Below, in pieces: positions 17,654 through 27,916 of a DNA stretch of 64,000 bases. The notes below the pieces were generated by a model. The model had not been told where the DNA came from. It saw only the letters and a list, made by a program, of their open reading frames with translations, and did not search any database. This DNA comes from Variovorax jilinensis (lineage in GTDB: Bacteria; Pseudomonadota; Gammaproteobacteria; Burkholderiales; Burkholderiaceae_C). Where the stretch lies: NCBI RefSeq assembly GCF_030316885.1, contig NZ_JASZYQ010000012.1, forward strand, positions 19,808 through 83,807, given 5' to 3'. Position 1 is the stretch's first letter. Each line of letters opens with the position of its first letter. The translations under genes were made by a program, and so were the position numbers.

Positions 17654-19215
17654 GGTCGTGGACTCTCGGGTTCGATGGCGAAGCCGTCCGTGCCGGGCGC
17701 GGGCAATGGCTGGGCCAGCAGGCTCTTCCAGTCGCTGCGCCGGCCCATGATCTCGCGGGTCGCGTCGTCGACCACGGGGCGGCTGCGCGCCTCTTCCCAG
17801 CCGCCGCCCATCGCCTTGTAGATCGCGATCAGGCTGTGCGTCAGGCTGCCGCGCGCGCTCACCAGTTGTTCCTGCAGGCCGAACAGGGCGCGCTGCGAGT
17901 CGAGCACGCGCTGGAAGTCGGTCAGGCCTTCGCGGTATTGGAGCGTCGCGATCTCGAGCGAGCGCCGCGCCGCCTTCACCGCTTCCGCCAGCAACGCGAT
18001 CTGCTCGCGGGTGCGCGCGAAGGCGACCGCACCATCGTCGACCTCCCGCGCCGCGCCGAGCACCGTGGCCTGGTATTGCGCGTAGAGCTGCTGGAACCGC
18101 GCGTCCTGCAGCAGCACCGTGTTGCTGAGCCGGCCGTGGTCGAACACGTTCCACACCAGGCTCGGACCCATCGCCCAGTTCGACACGTTGGGCGAGCCGC
18201 TCATCGAGGTGGCCGAAAGTCCGAGCGAGCCGATCAACGAGATCGAGGGATAGAGGTCGGCGACGCTCACGCCGATCAGGGCCGACTGCGCGGCCAGCTG
18301 GATCTCGGCCGCGCGCACGTCGGGCCGGCGCCGCAACAGGTCGGCCGGCAGATCAACGATGAGCTGCAGCTCGGTCTTCGGAATTCCCTGCCGGCCCGCG
18401 GCCAGCTCGGGCAGCGGACCCGGCGGGCGTGCCAGCAGCATCGCGAGCGCGTTCTGCGTCTGGCGCAGCACAATCTCAAGCTGCGGGATGGTAGCGAGGG
18501 TGCTGATGTACTGGGCCCGGGCCTGCTGCACGTCGAGCTCGGAATCGTTGCCGCTCTTGTAGAGCAGCTCCGTGATGTCGAGGCTGCGCTTCTGCAGCGC
18601 CGCGTTCTCGCGGGCGATTTGCAGCCGCACCTCGACCGTGCGGATCGAGGCGTAGAAGCCCGCCACCTGGGCAGCCATCAGCACCTGTATGTCGTCATAT
18701 TGGGCGATGCTGGCAAAGTAGCCCGCGTCCGCAGCTTCGATGCTGCGGCGGAACTTGCCCCAGAAGTCGACTTCCCAGCTGATGCGGCCGCCGAGTTCGA
18801 GGACGGTTGTGCTGATGTCCGGACCACCGGCACGGCGCTGGCCCACGTTCAGCAGGTCGCCGGTCGCCTGCTGCATCTGCGGATAGAGAGCGCTGCCCAC
18901 GATGCCGAGCTGCGCACGGGCTTCCATGATGCGCATGCCAGCCACTTGCACACTGGGGTTCGCGCGCTGCGCCTCGGCGATCAGCCGGTCCAGCGCCCGA
19001 TCGTCGAAGGCGCGCCACCAGCTGGACTGAAGCTGGGCGTTCGCCACGCCGGGCGACTTTCCCTCAGGCAGTGTTTCGAGCGACCCACCCTTCCAGCCCG
19101 ACAACCACGCAACCTCGGGCCGCTGGAAGTCGGGGCCCACGGTGGTGCAGCCGCCCAGGAACAGAACACCCGCGAGCGCCAGCGCGAGAGTTCCGGGTCT
19201 CCAGGAACGGACCAC
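17650..19215 (-). CDS. NodT-family outer-membrane efflux lipoprotein
   Basis: 521 residues from a GTG at 19215. No ATG fits, and the GTG lies four bases after the stop of the upstream permease and yields a lipoprotein signal (TLALALAGVLFLGGC, Cys23). Two OEP repeats follow, with typical blocks: WWRAFDDRALDRLIAEAQRANPSVQ, EVDFWGKFRRSIEAADAGY, LPADLLRRRPDVRAAEIQLAAQSALIGVSVADLYPSISL, and LVWNVFDHGRL. It is the trimeric TolC-like exit duct of the tripartite pump encoded with 16484-17653 and 15411-16475. The last codons overlap the HlyD start by four bases. Confidence 0.93.
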   Translation of the reverse strand: MVRSWRPGTLALALAGVLFLGGCTTVGPDFQRPEVAWLSGWKGGSLETLPEGKSPGVANAQLQSSWWRAFDDRALDRLIAEAQRANPSVQVAGMRIMEARAQLGIVGSALYPQMQQATGDLLNVGQRRAGGPDISTTVLELGGRISWEVDFWGKFRRSIEAADAGYFASIAQYDDIQVLMAAQVAGFYASIRTVEVRLQIARENAALQKRSLDITELLYKSGNDSELDVQQARAQYISTLATIPQLEIVLRQTQNALAMLLARPPGPLPELAAGRQGIPKTELQLIVDLPADLLRRRPDVRAAEIQLAAQSALIGVSVADLYPSISLIGSLGLSATSMSGSPNVSNWAMGPSLVWNVFDHGRLSNTVLLQDARFQQLYAQYQATVLGAAREVDDGAVAFARTREQIALLAEAVKAARRSLEIATLQYREGLTDFQRVLDSQRALFGLQEQLVSARGSLTHSLIAIYKAMGGGWEEARSRPVVDDATREIMGRRSDWKSLLAQPLPAPGTDGFAIEPESPRP

Positions 19216-19219
19216 TGTC

Positions 19220-20344
19220 TCAAGCCACGGTCGACGCCGAAGCAACCGCGGCGGGTGGCGCGTCGGGGTCGCTGGCAACCCATCGCATGAAGATCTGGTA
19301 GCCCAATGCCAGCAACGTGGCTCCGACGAACATGCCCAGTATGCCGCTGCTCGCCAGACCGCCCAGCGCACCGAGCAGCACTACGGGCATCGGCGCGTCG
19401 ACCCCGCGGCCAAGCAGCAGCGGCTTCAGGACGTTGTCGAGCATGCCCGCGAGGAAGAGCAGCACCGTGAAGATCGCGGCAGACACCGTCCCGTGTTCGG
19501 AACCCATCCAAAGAAAGGCGATCGCGGGGAGCGTCACCAGCAGCGCGGGTACTTGCGCTACGCCCAGAACCAGCACCACCATCGCGAGCACGCCTGCAAA
19601 TGGCACGCCGGCGGAGAGCAGCAACAGGCCGACCACGATCGCCTGGATAAAGGCCACACCGAGCACACCGAGCGCAACGGCGCGAATGGTGGCGGTCGAC
19701 AATCGTGCGAATTCCTCCCCGCGCCGGTTGTCAGCGACCCGGGCGAAGATGGCGCTCGCGCTGGCAGCCCCCGAGCCGCCGAAGGCCATGATGACCCCCG
19801 CGATGATGAAGGAGAAGACAAACAGCAAGATGGTGCCGGCGATGCTAGCCACCATCTCGAGCGCGTGGATGGCGAGGCTGCCGAGCTGCGGCTGGAAACG
19901 CTGCATCACCGCGGGGAGGTCGGTATGGGCCACCGACCACAGGCTGTGGACCTTGTTGCCGATCAGCGGCCACTCGACGACGCTGGCCGGCGGCGCCGGA
20001 ATCTGCAGACTGTGCTCGCGCAGCCGGTCGACCAGTTCATGCACCGAGTCGCCCATCGAGGACAGCAGCGCCGCGGTTGGCGCAACGATGAGGAGCAGGC
20101 CGGCCAAAACGATCAGCGTCGCCGCCCTCCCCTGACGCCCTCCCAACGCGCGTGCGAGCCGGGTGCAGGCCGGATACAGCGTGACGGCCAGAATCAGTGC
20201 CCAGGCCATCAGCGCGAGGAAGGGAGAAAAGATCCGGTAGCAAAGCGCGGTCAACGCAAACACCATGCCGGCCCTGATGAAGACGTCGAGCAGTTTGCGC
20301 GTAAGCCGCTGCTCGACAGCGAGTTCGACGTGTGATGGGGACAT
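19220..20344 (-). CDS. AI-2E/PerM-family permease
   Basis: 374 residues with seven or eight hydrophobic segments and the family features: an N-terminal helix pair (ALTALCYRIFSPFLALMAWALILAVTLYPA), a long periplasmic loop (~95-155), and the C-terminal block VPFAGVLAMVVLVLGVAQVPALLVTLPAI, LDNVLKPLLLGRGVDAPMPVVLLGALGGLASSGILGMFVGA. PerM proteins are linked to quorum-signal export or Na+/H+ antiport; the substrate here is unknown. It is the first gene of the operon with OMF, HlyD and DUF2955 genes (spacing of a few bases or overlap throughout), an unusual association that makes it a candidate accessory permease of the pump. Confidence 0.88.
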   Translation of the reverse strand: MSPSHVELAVEQRLTRKLLDVFIRAGMVFALTALCYRIFSPFLALMAWALILAVTLYPACTRLARALGGRQGRAATLIVLAGLLLIVAPTAALLSSMGDSVHELVDRLREHSLQIPAPPASVVEWPLIGNKVHSLWSVAHTDLPAVMQRFQPQLGSLAIHALEMVASIAGTILLFVFSFIIAGVIMAFGGSGAASASAIFARVADNRRGEEFARLSTATIRAVALGVLGVAFIQAIVVGLLLLSAGVPFAGVLAMVVLVLGVAQVPALLVTLPAIAFLWMGSEHGTVSAAIFTVLLFLAGMLDNVLKPLLLGRGVDAPMPVVLLGALGGLASSGILGMFVGATLLALGYQIFMRWVASDPDAPPAAVASASTVA

Positions 20345-20475
20345 GGTTCGCCTTCCTGTTCCAGTACTTCATGGTCCCGTCATGCCGAGGCCGCAGCGCG
20401 GCAGCGCCGCTGCATCGCTGTGCTCTCCGGGCAGTGCGGGATCAACGTGCTTCCGCGTTGCTCGCCCAGCGCCGG

Positions 20476-21462
20476 TCACTCAGGTTTGAAGTCGATCGAT
20501 TTGAGGATCGCACCGATGCGGTCGTGGTTGGCGCGCAGCACCTTGGTGAGTTCGTCGGAGGAGCGCGGTTGTCCGGAATCGAGGCCGAATTCGCGCAACT
20601 GAGCCTGCGTGGCCGGACGCGCCATGACCTTCATCACGGCATCGCGCATGCGGGCCTGGGCGGCCGCCGGAACGTCGGTCGGAATGAACAGGCCAAGCCA
20701 GACCAGCGCCTCCAGCTGGGGATAACCCAGTTCGGCAAAGGTCGGCACGTCGGGCAGATTGGGCGAGCGCTGCGGCAGACTCACGGCGTAGGGCTTGATC
20801 TTGCCGCTCTTGATCAGCGGCACCGCATTCGGGATACCCGCGAACATCAGCGGGATGTGGCCGCCCATGACGTCGACCAGCGCGGGTGGCGTGCCCTTGT
20901 AGCCCACGTGCGTCATGTCGATGCCGGCTGCCTTGTTGAGTTGCAGGCCCATCACGTGCGATACGGTGCCGGCGCTGTAGGAGGCGTAGCTCACCTTGCC
21001 CGGATTGGCCTTCACGTAGCTCACGAGTTCCGGCAAGGTCCGAGCCGGCACCGCCGGATTGCCGACCAGCACCAGGCCACCGCGTGCCACTTCGGCCAGT
21101 GGCCGCACTTCCTTCGTCATGTCGATGCGCAGCTTGACGATGTGCGGAATCTCGGTGACGAGCGCATCGAGTGCGAGGACCATCGTGTTGCCGTCGTGCG
21201 GCGCCTGCAGCATGTCGTTGACCGCGAGGGCGCCGCCGGCACCGGCCTTCGGCTCGACGATCGCCGTCTGGTTGAGTTCCTTCTGCAGACCTTCGACCAG
21301 CAGGCGCCCGACCACGTCGAGTGAGCCACCGGGCGGGCCCGCCACGATCACACGGATCGGCTTGTCGGTGGGCGCCTGGGCCAGTGCCGAGGGCAGTGCG
21401 AGCGTGCCGAGCGCTGCGGCCAGCAGGGCCGCAAGGGCGCGGCGGTGGAAAAGGGGTGTCAT
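20476..21462 (-). CDS. Bug-family tripartite tricarboxylate transporter receptor
   Basis: 328 residues. Sec signal (FHRRALAALLAAALGTLALPSALA), then the Bug/TctC pattern: PIRVIVAGPPGGSLDVVGRLL, VEPKAGAGGALAVNDM, HVGYKGTPPALVDVMGGHIPLMFAGI, GLFIPTDVPAAAQARM. A periplasmic high-affinity binding protein for a carboxylate; no TctA/TctB permease genes are nearby, as is usual for Bug paralogs. Start at ATG 21462 with an AGAAGGAA ribosome-binding site. An ATTGT-N2-ACAAT operator lies 80 bases upstream and overlaps the -35 of a good promoter (TTGTCA, 17 bases, TATTCT), so it is probably repressed by the GntR proteins until the substrate appears. Confidence 0.93.
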   Translation of the reverse strand: MTPLFHRRALAALLAAALGTLALPSALAQAPTDKPIRVIVAGPPGGSLDVVGRLLVEGLQKELNQTAIVEPKAGAGGALAVNDMLQAPHDGNTMVLALDALVTEIPHIVKLRIDMTKEVRPLAEVARGGLVLVGNPAVPARTLPELVSYVKANPGKVSYASYSAGTVSHVMGLQLNKAAGIDMTHVGYKGTPPALVDVMGGHIPLMFAGIPNAVPLIKSGKIKPYAVSLPQRSPNLPDVPTFAELGYPQLEALVWLGLFIPTDVPAAAQARMRDAVMKVMARPATQAQLREFGLDSGQPRSSDELTKVLRANHDRIGAILKSIDFKPE

Positions 21463-21541
21463 GGAATGTTCCTTCTGGTCGGATCTGCCCGCCGGCAACC
21501 GTTGGAGTAAATCGCGTACCCAAAGAATAGTGTATGTTAGG

Positions 21542-21553
21542 ATTGTTGACAAT
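21542..21553 (-). promoter_or_regulatory. GntR operator (site 2) overlapping the Bug receptor promoter
   Basis: ATTGTTGACAAT on the plus strand. Read on the minus strand it gives TTGTCA as -35, then 17 bases, then TATTCT as -10, facing the receptor gene. Confidence 0.75.
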
Positions 21554-21670
21554 ACTACATTCAGAGAAAACTGTGGCTTCGGCGAACCGGTCTCTCTCAA
21601 GCGCGCAACCGCCATTTCCTCATCTGCCTCCTCGGCCGGAACGTGGCTTCATTCCGGTACCTCCGGCCGC

Positions 21671-23269
21671 TCAACGCATCGTGCGCCCCACCGGGCCCAG
21701 TCGCCGGGCGGTCACCCGGACGGCGTCCTCGACCCAGGCGCACAGCAGCGGCCGGGTCGCTGAAGGCTCGACGATGTCCAGCACTCCGAAGCGCTCGGCC
21801 GTGCGCATCGGCGACGAGATCGCGTGGTAGTGCGCCTCGAGCTCCAGCCGATGGGCGACCGGATCCTCGGCGGCCGCGATGTCCTTCTTGTAGGCCGCAG
21901 CCACGCCACCCTCGACCGGGATCGAGCCCCAGCGTGCGGACGGCCAAGCGTAGCGGTTCGGCAGCGCGGTCCCAGAAGGGCCGTGCCACGGGCTCAGCAT
22001 CGCGCCGGCGAGCCCCACGCAGCGCCGCAGCACGATCGCGAGCCACGGCACGCCCGACTGCTCGATCGCATTCAGCGCCTGCATCGCGGCGGCCAGCGTG
22101 CCTTCGCGCTCGGCATCCGGGCCGGTCATCACGCCGGGCTGATCCGCGAGGTTGACGATCGGCAGGTGGAAGGTGTCGCACAGGTCGACGAAGCGCGCCA
22201 TCTTGAGTGCCGCCGCCCGCGTGAGCGCGCCGCCCATCACCATCGGGTTGTTGGTCATCACGCCGACGGCATGGCCGTCCAGCCGGGCCAGGCAGGTGAT
22301 CACCGAGCCGCCGAAGTCCGGCGACATCTCGAACACCGAGCCCTGATCGAAGATGGCGGAAAGAATCCTCCGTGGCTGAAAGATCTTGCGCTTGTCGGCC
22401 GGGATCGCGCGGTCCAGCCACGGATCGCGTCGATCGACCGGGTCCTCGCAGGCGATGCGCGGCGGTTGCTCCCACACGTTGGCGGGCAGGTAGGAGAGGA
22501 ATCGGCGGGTGGCCTGCAGCGCCTCTTCCTCGCTGTCGACGGCCAGGTGCACCGTACCGCTGAAGCGGTGCATCGCGTCATAGCCGCCAAGCGCCTCCTT
22601 GTCGATCTCCATGCCGAGCGCCTGCTTCACGACCGGTGGCCCGCCCGCGAAGATCTGGCTCTTGCCGCGGATCATGATCGCCAGATGCGACGACGCCACG
22701 CGCAGCGCTCCCAGGCCCGCACAGGCACCCAGCGCGATGCCAACCACGGGTACCGCGCCGAGCAACTGCGTCATCGGCAGCAGCGGGTAGCCCGGGATCT
22801 TGGTGTGGCCGAGCTTGTCGAGCAGCTTGACGCTGCCACCCGCGCTGTCGATCAGGCGCACGATCGGCAGCTTGTATTCCCAGGCGTAGCGGTCGGCAAA
22901 GATCCATTTCTCGGACACTGAGCCCTCCGAGGAGCCCGCGCGGATTGTGAAATCATCCGCGGCGACCACCGCGCGTCGGCCCTCGATGCGGCCGATTCCG
23001 ACCACCGCATTGCTGGGCGTGAAGCTCTCGCGCCTGCGGTCCGCGCCGTACTTGACGCCACCGGCCAGTGCGCCGATCTCTTTGAAGCTCCCGGCATCGA
23101 GCAGATGGTCGATGCGCTCGCGTGCAGTGAGCTTGCCGGCTGCGTGGTGGCGCGCTACCTGTTCCTCACCGCCGTGCGCGTGCGCGATCGCGCGGCGCTG
23201 CGCCAGTTCCTCCAGGTCGTCGGCCCATTCGCCGCGCGCGGGGCCGCTGGTCTCGATCGTCGTCGTCAT
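21671..23269 (-). CDS. acyl-CoA carboxyltransferase subunit (12S/MMCD-alpha-like), locus A
   Basis: 532 residues, the size of AccD/PccB-type carboxyltransferase subunits. N-terminal half: ARERIDHLLDAGSFKEIGALAGG, AADDFTIRAGSSEGSVSEKWIFADRYA, LPIVRLIDSAGGSVK. C-terminal half: FDQGSVFEMSPDFGGSVITCLARLDGHAVGVMTNNPMVMGGALT, LPIVNLADQPGVMTGPDAE, GSIPVEGGVAAAYKKDI. The two crotonase-like halves form the acyl-CoA and biotin sites that move a carboxyl group between carboxybiotin and an acyl-CoA. ATG 23269 overlaps the stop of the CoA ligase gene. It is the last gene of the operon carrier - GntR - ligase - CT; the ligase product may be its substrate. The acyl-CoA is not predictable from sequence. Confidence 0.92.
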   Translation of the reverse strand: MTTTIETSGPARGEWADDLEELAQRRAIAHAHGGEEQVARHHAAGKLTARERIDHLLDAGSFKEIGALAGGVKYGADRRRESFTPSNAVVGIGRIEGRRAVVAADDFTIRAGSSEGSVSEKWIFADRYAWEYKLPIVRLIDSAGGSVKLLDKLGHTKIPGYPLLPMTQLLGAVPVVGIALGACAGLGALRVASSHLAIMIRGKSQIFAGGPPVVKQALGMEIDKEALGGYDAMHRFSGTVHLAVDSEEEALQATRRFLSYLPANVWEQPPRIACEDPVDRRDPWLDRAIPADKRKIFQPRRILSAIFDQGSVFEMSPDFGGSVITCLARLDGHAVGVMTNNPMVMGGALTRAAALKMARFVDLCDTFHLPIVNLADQPGVMTGPDAEREGTLAAAMQALNAIEQSGVPWLAIVLRRCVGLAGAMLSPWHGPSGTALPNRYAWPSARWGSIPVEGGVAAAYKKDIAAAEDPVAHRLELEAHYHAISSPMRTAERFGVLDIVEPSATRPLLCAWVEDAVRVTARRLGPVGRTMR

Positions 23270-24843
23270 GGTGTCGTCGCTCCTTGGGGTTGGCGCGCCA
23301 GGTAGGCATCGCGCAGGTCGTTCTTGGTCACCTTGCCGGCGTGATTGCGCGGCAGCGCATCGACGAACTCGATGACCCGCGGCTTCTTGTAGCCGGCGAT
23401 CAGCTCGCCGCAATGCGCCGAGAGCGCACCCGCCTCGATCGCATGGCCCGGGCGGCGCACCACGAAGGCCGCCACCACCTCGCCCCACTGCGCATCGGGC
23501 AGGCCGAGCACCGCGACCTCGGCCACGCCCGGATAGGCCTGTACCGCATCCTCGACCTCGCGCGCATAGACGTTGAAGCCGCCGCTGATCATCATGTCCT
23601 TGTTGCGTCCGACGATGTAGAGGAAGCCCTCGTCGTCGAGGCGTCCGAGGTCGCCGCTGTAGTACCAGCCGTCGCGGATCGATTCGCGCTCGAGGTCGGG
23701 GCGGCGCCAGAACGCCACCTCTCCGATGCCGCGGTGGCGGATCGCGATCTCACCGATCTCGCCTGCGGCCAGTGGCCGGCCCTCGGCGTCGCGCACCGTG
23801 ATCTGCACGTCCGTCGTCGGCCGGCCGCAGGACGCGATGCGTGCCGACGGCCGGCCGTCCTCCAGGTGCTCGTGCGGATAGAGCACGCACAACGGCTGGA
23901 CGGCCTCGGTCATGCCGTACTGCTGGCGCAGGATCGGGCCTAGGCGCTCGAGCGCCTCGTGAATCATGGGCGTGGGCGTTGGCGCGGTGCCATAGTGGAC
24001 ACGCCGAAGCGCCGACAGGTCGGCGTCGGGCCTGGCCGCCAGCGTCGCGAGCAGGCGCCCGAGCATCGTGGGCACCACCATCAGCTGGCTGATGCGATCG
24101 CGCGCGATGCGGTCGACCACCTCCTCGGCATCAAAGCGGTCGGCCACGATGTTGCGCGCGCCGCGCAGGTAGCAGGGCAGCAGGTGCACCCCGGCCGCAT
24201 GCGTGAGCGGGCCCACATGCAGCATCGCGTCGTCGACGCCGAGCCCGTATTCCATCGCCGCGAACTGGTTCGCGAGCCGCGCCTCAAAGCGCCGGATGCT
24301 GTAGGCGACGCCCTTGGGCTGACCGGTCGTGCCCGAGGTGTAGGCGATGCGCAGCAGCAGGTCGTCCGGCACCCTGAGACCGGGCGCGCCATCGGCGGCG
24401 CGCGCGAGCAGCGCATCGAAGTCGAGCACTTGTGCATCGCGCCAACCCACGCCCACCACATGACGCAGCGAAGGCACGAGCCCGCGCACCTGCTGCGCAA
24501 TCTCCTGGAACTCGGGCCCGGCGACCAGCACCGAGGCTCCGGCGTCGTTGAGGATGGCCGCCTGCTCGCGCATGGTATGGCGCGCGTTGAGCGCGACGTA
24601 GCCCTGGGCCGCCTTCTCGGCGCCGAACTGGCTCTCGATGCTCTGCACGGAGTTGTTGAGCAGCACGGCGACGCGCTCGCCGGGACGCAGGCCGAGGCCG
24701 ATCAGCGCGTTGGCGAACTGGTTGCTGCGCCGCTCGATCTCGGTGTAGCTGTAGCTGCGGTCGCGGAACACGACGGCGGGTCGGTCTCGATACTGACCGG
24801 CGGCCCAGGACAGCGCCTGGCCCGCGATTCTTTCGGAAGTCAT
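23266..24843 (-). CDS. AMP-forming acyl-CoA synthetase, locus A
   Basis: 525 residues with the ANL core: IAYTSGTTGQPKGVAYS (P-loop), VHYGTAPTPTPMIHEA, QYGMTEA, WYYSGDLGRLDDEGFLYIVGRNKDMMISGGFNVYAREVED (hinge and A8) and the catalytic Lys in LPRNHAGKVTKNDLRD. It activates a carboxylic acid with ATP to the CoA thioester in the cytoplasm. Start at ATG 24843, overlapping the end of the GntR gene by four bases; its own end overlaps the carboxyltransferase start. The tight coupling suggests activation followed by carboxylation or decarboxylation of the same acid. A second ligase (37109-38653) belongs to the same regulon. Confidence 0.92.
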   Translation of the reverse strand: MTSERIAGQALSWAAGQYRDRPAVVFRDRSYSYTEIERRSNQFANALIGLGLRPGERVAVLLNNSVQSIESQFGAEKAAQGYVALNARHTMREQAAILNDAGASVLVAGPEFQEIAQQVRGLVPSLRHVVGVGWRDAQVLDFDALLARAADGAPGLRVPDDLLLRIAYTSGTTGQPKGVAYSIRRFEARLANQFAAMEYGLGVDDAMLHVGPLTHAAGVHLLPCYLRGARNIVADRFDAEEVVDRIARDRISQLMVVPTMLGRLLATLAARPDADLSALRRVHYGTAPTPTPMIHEALERLGPILRQQYGMTEAVQPLCVLYPHEHLEDGRPSARIASCGRPTTDVQITVRDAEGRPLAAGEIGEIAIRHRGIGEVAFWRRPDLERESIRDGWYYSGDLGRLDDEGFLYIVGRNKDMMISGGFNVYAREVEDAVQAYPGVAEVAVLGLPDAQWGEVVAAFVVRRPGHAIEAGALSAHCGELIAGYKKPRVIEFVDALPRNHAGKVTKNDLRDAYLARQPQGATTP

Positions 24844-25589
24844 TGGAGGATGTCCTTGTGGGGTGGCGGCTGCGACACCGGCGGCGCGGCCACCGCTTGC
24901 AGCTGGCGCACGGCCTCGCGCCGCGACGCGTCGATCAGGCCTTCGATGGCCGAGGCGGCGCCATTCGCGTCGCCGGCCTCGAGGCAGCGGACCATGGCAC
25001 GCCAGGTGAGCGCCGATTCGCGACGCCGTGCCGCAGTGGCCAGGCCGAGCCTGGAATAGCGTCGCGTCTGCCGCGCGAGCGATCCGAGGATCTGCGCCAG
25101 CCGCTCGTTGCCGCAGGTTTCGCCCAGCAGGCGGCCGATCCGCACCGTGGCTTCGAGATGCGCCTCGGCGGCAGCGGGCTGGTTCGCGCGCGCCTCGAGT
25201 TCGCCGAGCTCGGCCTCGATGCGCGCGATAAGCAGCGGATCGACAGCCACCATGCGGCGCACCATGGCGCCGAGCAGGTCGCGGCGGATCTCGAAGATGT
25301 CGCTGACTTCCTGGATCGACAGCTGCGTCACGTGCGAACCCCGGTTGGGCAGGATGCACACGACCGAATCGCGCTCCAGGATGCGCAGCGCCTCGCGCAC
25401 CGGCCCGCGGCTGACCGCGAACTGCTCGGCCAGCATCTCTTCGCGGATGCGCTCGCCCGGCGCATATTCGCCGCGCGCAATGGCCGCGAAGATGCGTTCG
25501 GCGATCTGCTCGGGCAGCGACATCAGGGGCCGACCTCCTCGCAGGCCGGCCGTCGCGGCCGCCGCACCGGGCGTTCGCAGGAGGCTCAT
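24840..25589 (-). CDS. GntR-family regulator, FCD subfamily, paralog B
   Basis: 249 residues from ATG 25589, which overlaps the carrier gene stop (ATGA). An alternative start at 25523 (MSLPEQIAE) would begin right at the DNA-binding domain. The winged helix-turn-helix (LPEQIAERIFAAIARGEYAPGERIREE, EQFAVSRGPVREALRILERD, NRGSHVTQLS) is nearly that of paralog A at 14613-15320, and the FCD ligand domain also aligns (RLAQILGSLARQTRRYSRLGLATAARRRESALTWRAM). Being inside the operon it presumably controls, and with the operator at 25875 in front of that operon, it is a likely autoregulated repressor. The ligand is probably a carboxylate or its CoA ester (family knowledge). Confidence 0.93.
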   Translation of the reverse strand: MSLLRTPGAAAATAGLRGGRPLMSLPEQIAERIFAAIARGEYAPGERIREEMLAEQFAVSRGPVREALRILERDSVVCILPNRGSHVTQLSIQEVSDIFEIRRDLLGAMVRRMVAVDPLLIARIEAELGELEARANQPAAAEAHLEATVRIGRLLGETCGNERLAQILGSLARQTRRYSRLGLATAARRRESALTWRAMVRCLEAGDANGAASAIEGLIDASRREAVRQLQAVAAPPVSQPPPHKDILQ

Positions 25590-25810
25590 TGCTCTTCGAA
25601 CACCGCGATGTCCTGTCCCTCGCGCACCGCGGCGCCCTCGGCGACTAGGAGTTTGAGCAGCACGCCGTCGCCAGGTGCCACGACGGGGATTTCCATCTTC
25701 ATGGATTCGAGAACCATGAGGGTGTCGTCGGCCTGCAGGGCCGCCCCCTCCGTGGCCACGATCTTCCATACGGTGCCTGTGATCTCGGACCGAATCGTCT
25801 GTGTCGTCAT
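25586..25810 (-). CDS. minimal biotin carrier protein, 74 residues
   Basis: The whole protein is one biotinyl/lipoyl domain with ESMKME, so biotin is expected on Lys38. The size is well below that of a full BCCP (~150) and like the domain at the end of OadA or a short 1.3S-type carrier. Start at ATG 25810 after GAGGAA. The first codons (MTTQTIR-x-E) and the leader are shared with the carboxyltransferase gene at 34929-36506, showing a duplicated gene front. First gene of the operon carrier - GntR - CoA ligase - carboxyltransferase. A longer in-frame start at 25885 would cross the operator and is rejected. Role: to carry carboxybiotin between a carboxylase or 5S-like subunit and the carboxyltransferase (inference). 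Confidence 0.9.
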   Translation of the reverse strand: MTTQTIRSEITGTVWKIVATEGAALQADDTLMVLESMKMEIPVVAPGDGVLLKLLVAEGAAVREGQDIAVFEEQ

Positions 25811-25874
25811 TGCTTGGTTCCTCGAAATGGACCGGACCCAACCGGTCGATTGCGCGACTTTACTCGACATTAGG

Positions 25875-25886
25875 ATTGTTGACAAT
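25875..25886. promoter_or_regulatory. GntR operator (site 3) in a divergent promoter region
   Basis: ATTGTTGACAAT. Leftward it supplies the -35 TTGTCA, 17 bases before TAAAGT. Rightward it supplies TTGACA, 18 bases before TCTAAT. One bound dimer could block both promoters, for the carrier operon (left) and the BCCP operon (right). Confidence 0.8.
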
Positions 25887-25969
25887 CAGATTATGCTCAT
25901 GATCTAATTCGATCCATCGCAGCCCCTGCTGCCTTGCGGACGCGTTCCGCCCACCCGGAGACAAGAGCA

Positions 25970-26470
25970 ATGACCCTTTCCCACAACGACGTGCGCCGGA
26001 TCCTGGCGATCCTCGACAGCGCCGAACACCTCGATTCCCTGGACGTCACCGTGGGCGAATTCGAGCTCCATGCGCGCAAGCACGGCGCCGCAGGGGCGTT
26101 GCCCGTCAGCGGTCCGCGCACCGCTGCCGCCACCGGGCCTGCCGCAGATGCAGCCCCCGAGGCCGCTGCGACGCGTGGCACCGCCGCCAGCGCGGCCCCG
26201 CTCGCCGAGGTGCCTGCAGGCCTGGTCGCCGTGCGGGCACCGATGGTGGGCACCTTCTACCTGCGCCCGAGCCCCGACCAGCCGCCTTTCGTCACAGTGG
26301 GCGGGACCGTGCAGTCTGGCGAGACGGTCTGCCTGGTCGAGGTGATGAAGATGTTCAACACGGTCAAGACGGAAATAGCAGGCACCGTGGAGCGCATCCT
26401 GGTGGGCAACGGACAACCCGTGCAGCACGATCAGATCGTGATGCTGATCAAGCCCGTGCAGGAGGCCTGA
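25970..26470 (+). CDS. biotin carboxyl carrier protein (AccB-like)
   Basis: 166 residues. An N-terminal helical part (NDVRRILAILDSAEHLDSLDVTVGEFELHARK) and an Ala/Pro-rich linker (~45-80) lead to a C-terminal biotinyl domain with VRAPMVGTFYLRPSP and CLVEVMKMFN (biotin on Lys127). It keeps the 'thumb'-type FYLRPSPDQPPFV loop of AccB. ATG 25970, after GGAGACAAG. It starts a four-gene operon with the biotin carboxylase four bases downstream and two OadA-like genes. Being a second carrier besides the 74-residue one, and separate from the housekeeping acetyl-CoA carboxylase expected elsewhere, it is assigned to a dedicated carboxylase. Confidence 0.93.
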   Translation: MTLSHNDVRRILAILDSAEHLDSLDVTVGEFELHARKHGAAGALPVSGPRTAAATGPAADAAPEAAATRGTAASAAPLAEVPAGLVAVRAPMVGTFYLRPSPDQPPFVTVGGTVQSGETVCLVEVMKMFNTVKTEIAGTVERILVGNGQPVQHDQIVMLIKPVQEA

Positions 26471-26473
26471 GCG

Positions 26474-27912
<1,439 letters not shown>

Positions 27913-27916
<4 letters not shown>

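Noticed and set aside
17611..19290. 559-codon plus-strand frame over the efflux genes
   Set aside because: Antisense shadow of the NodT-type gene, whose lipobox and OEP repeats are clear.
25875..25885. Start of the 74-residue carrier at 25885
   Set aside because: It would lie inside the operator and promoter; the shared leader and GAGGAA support 25810.
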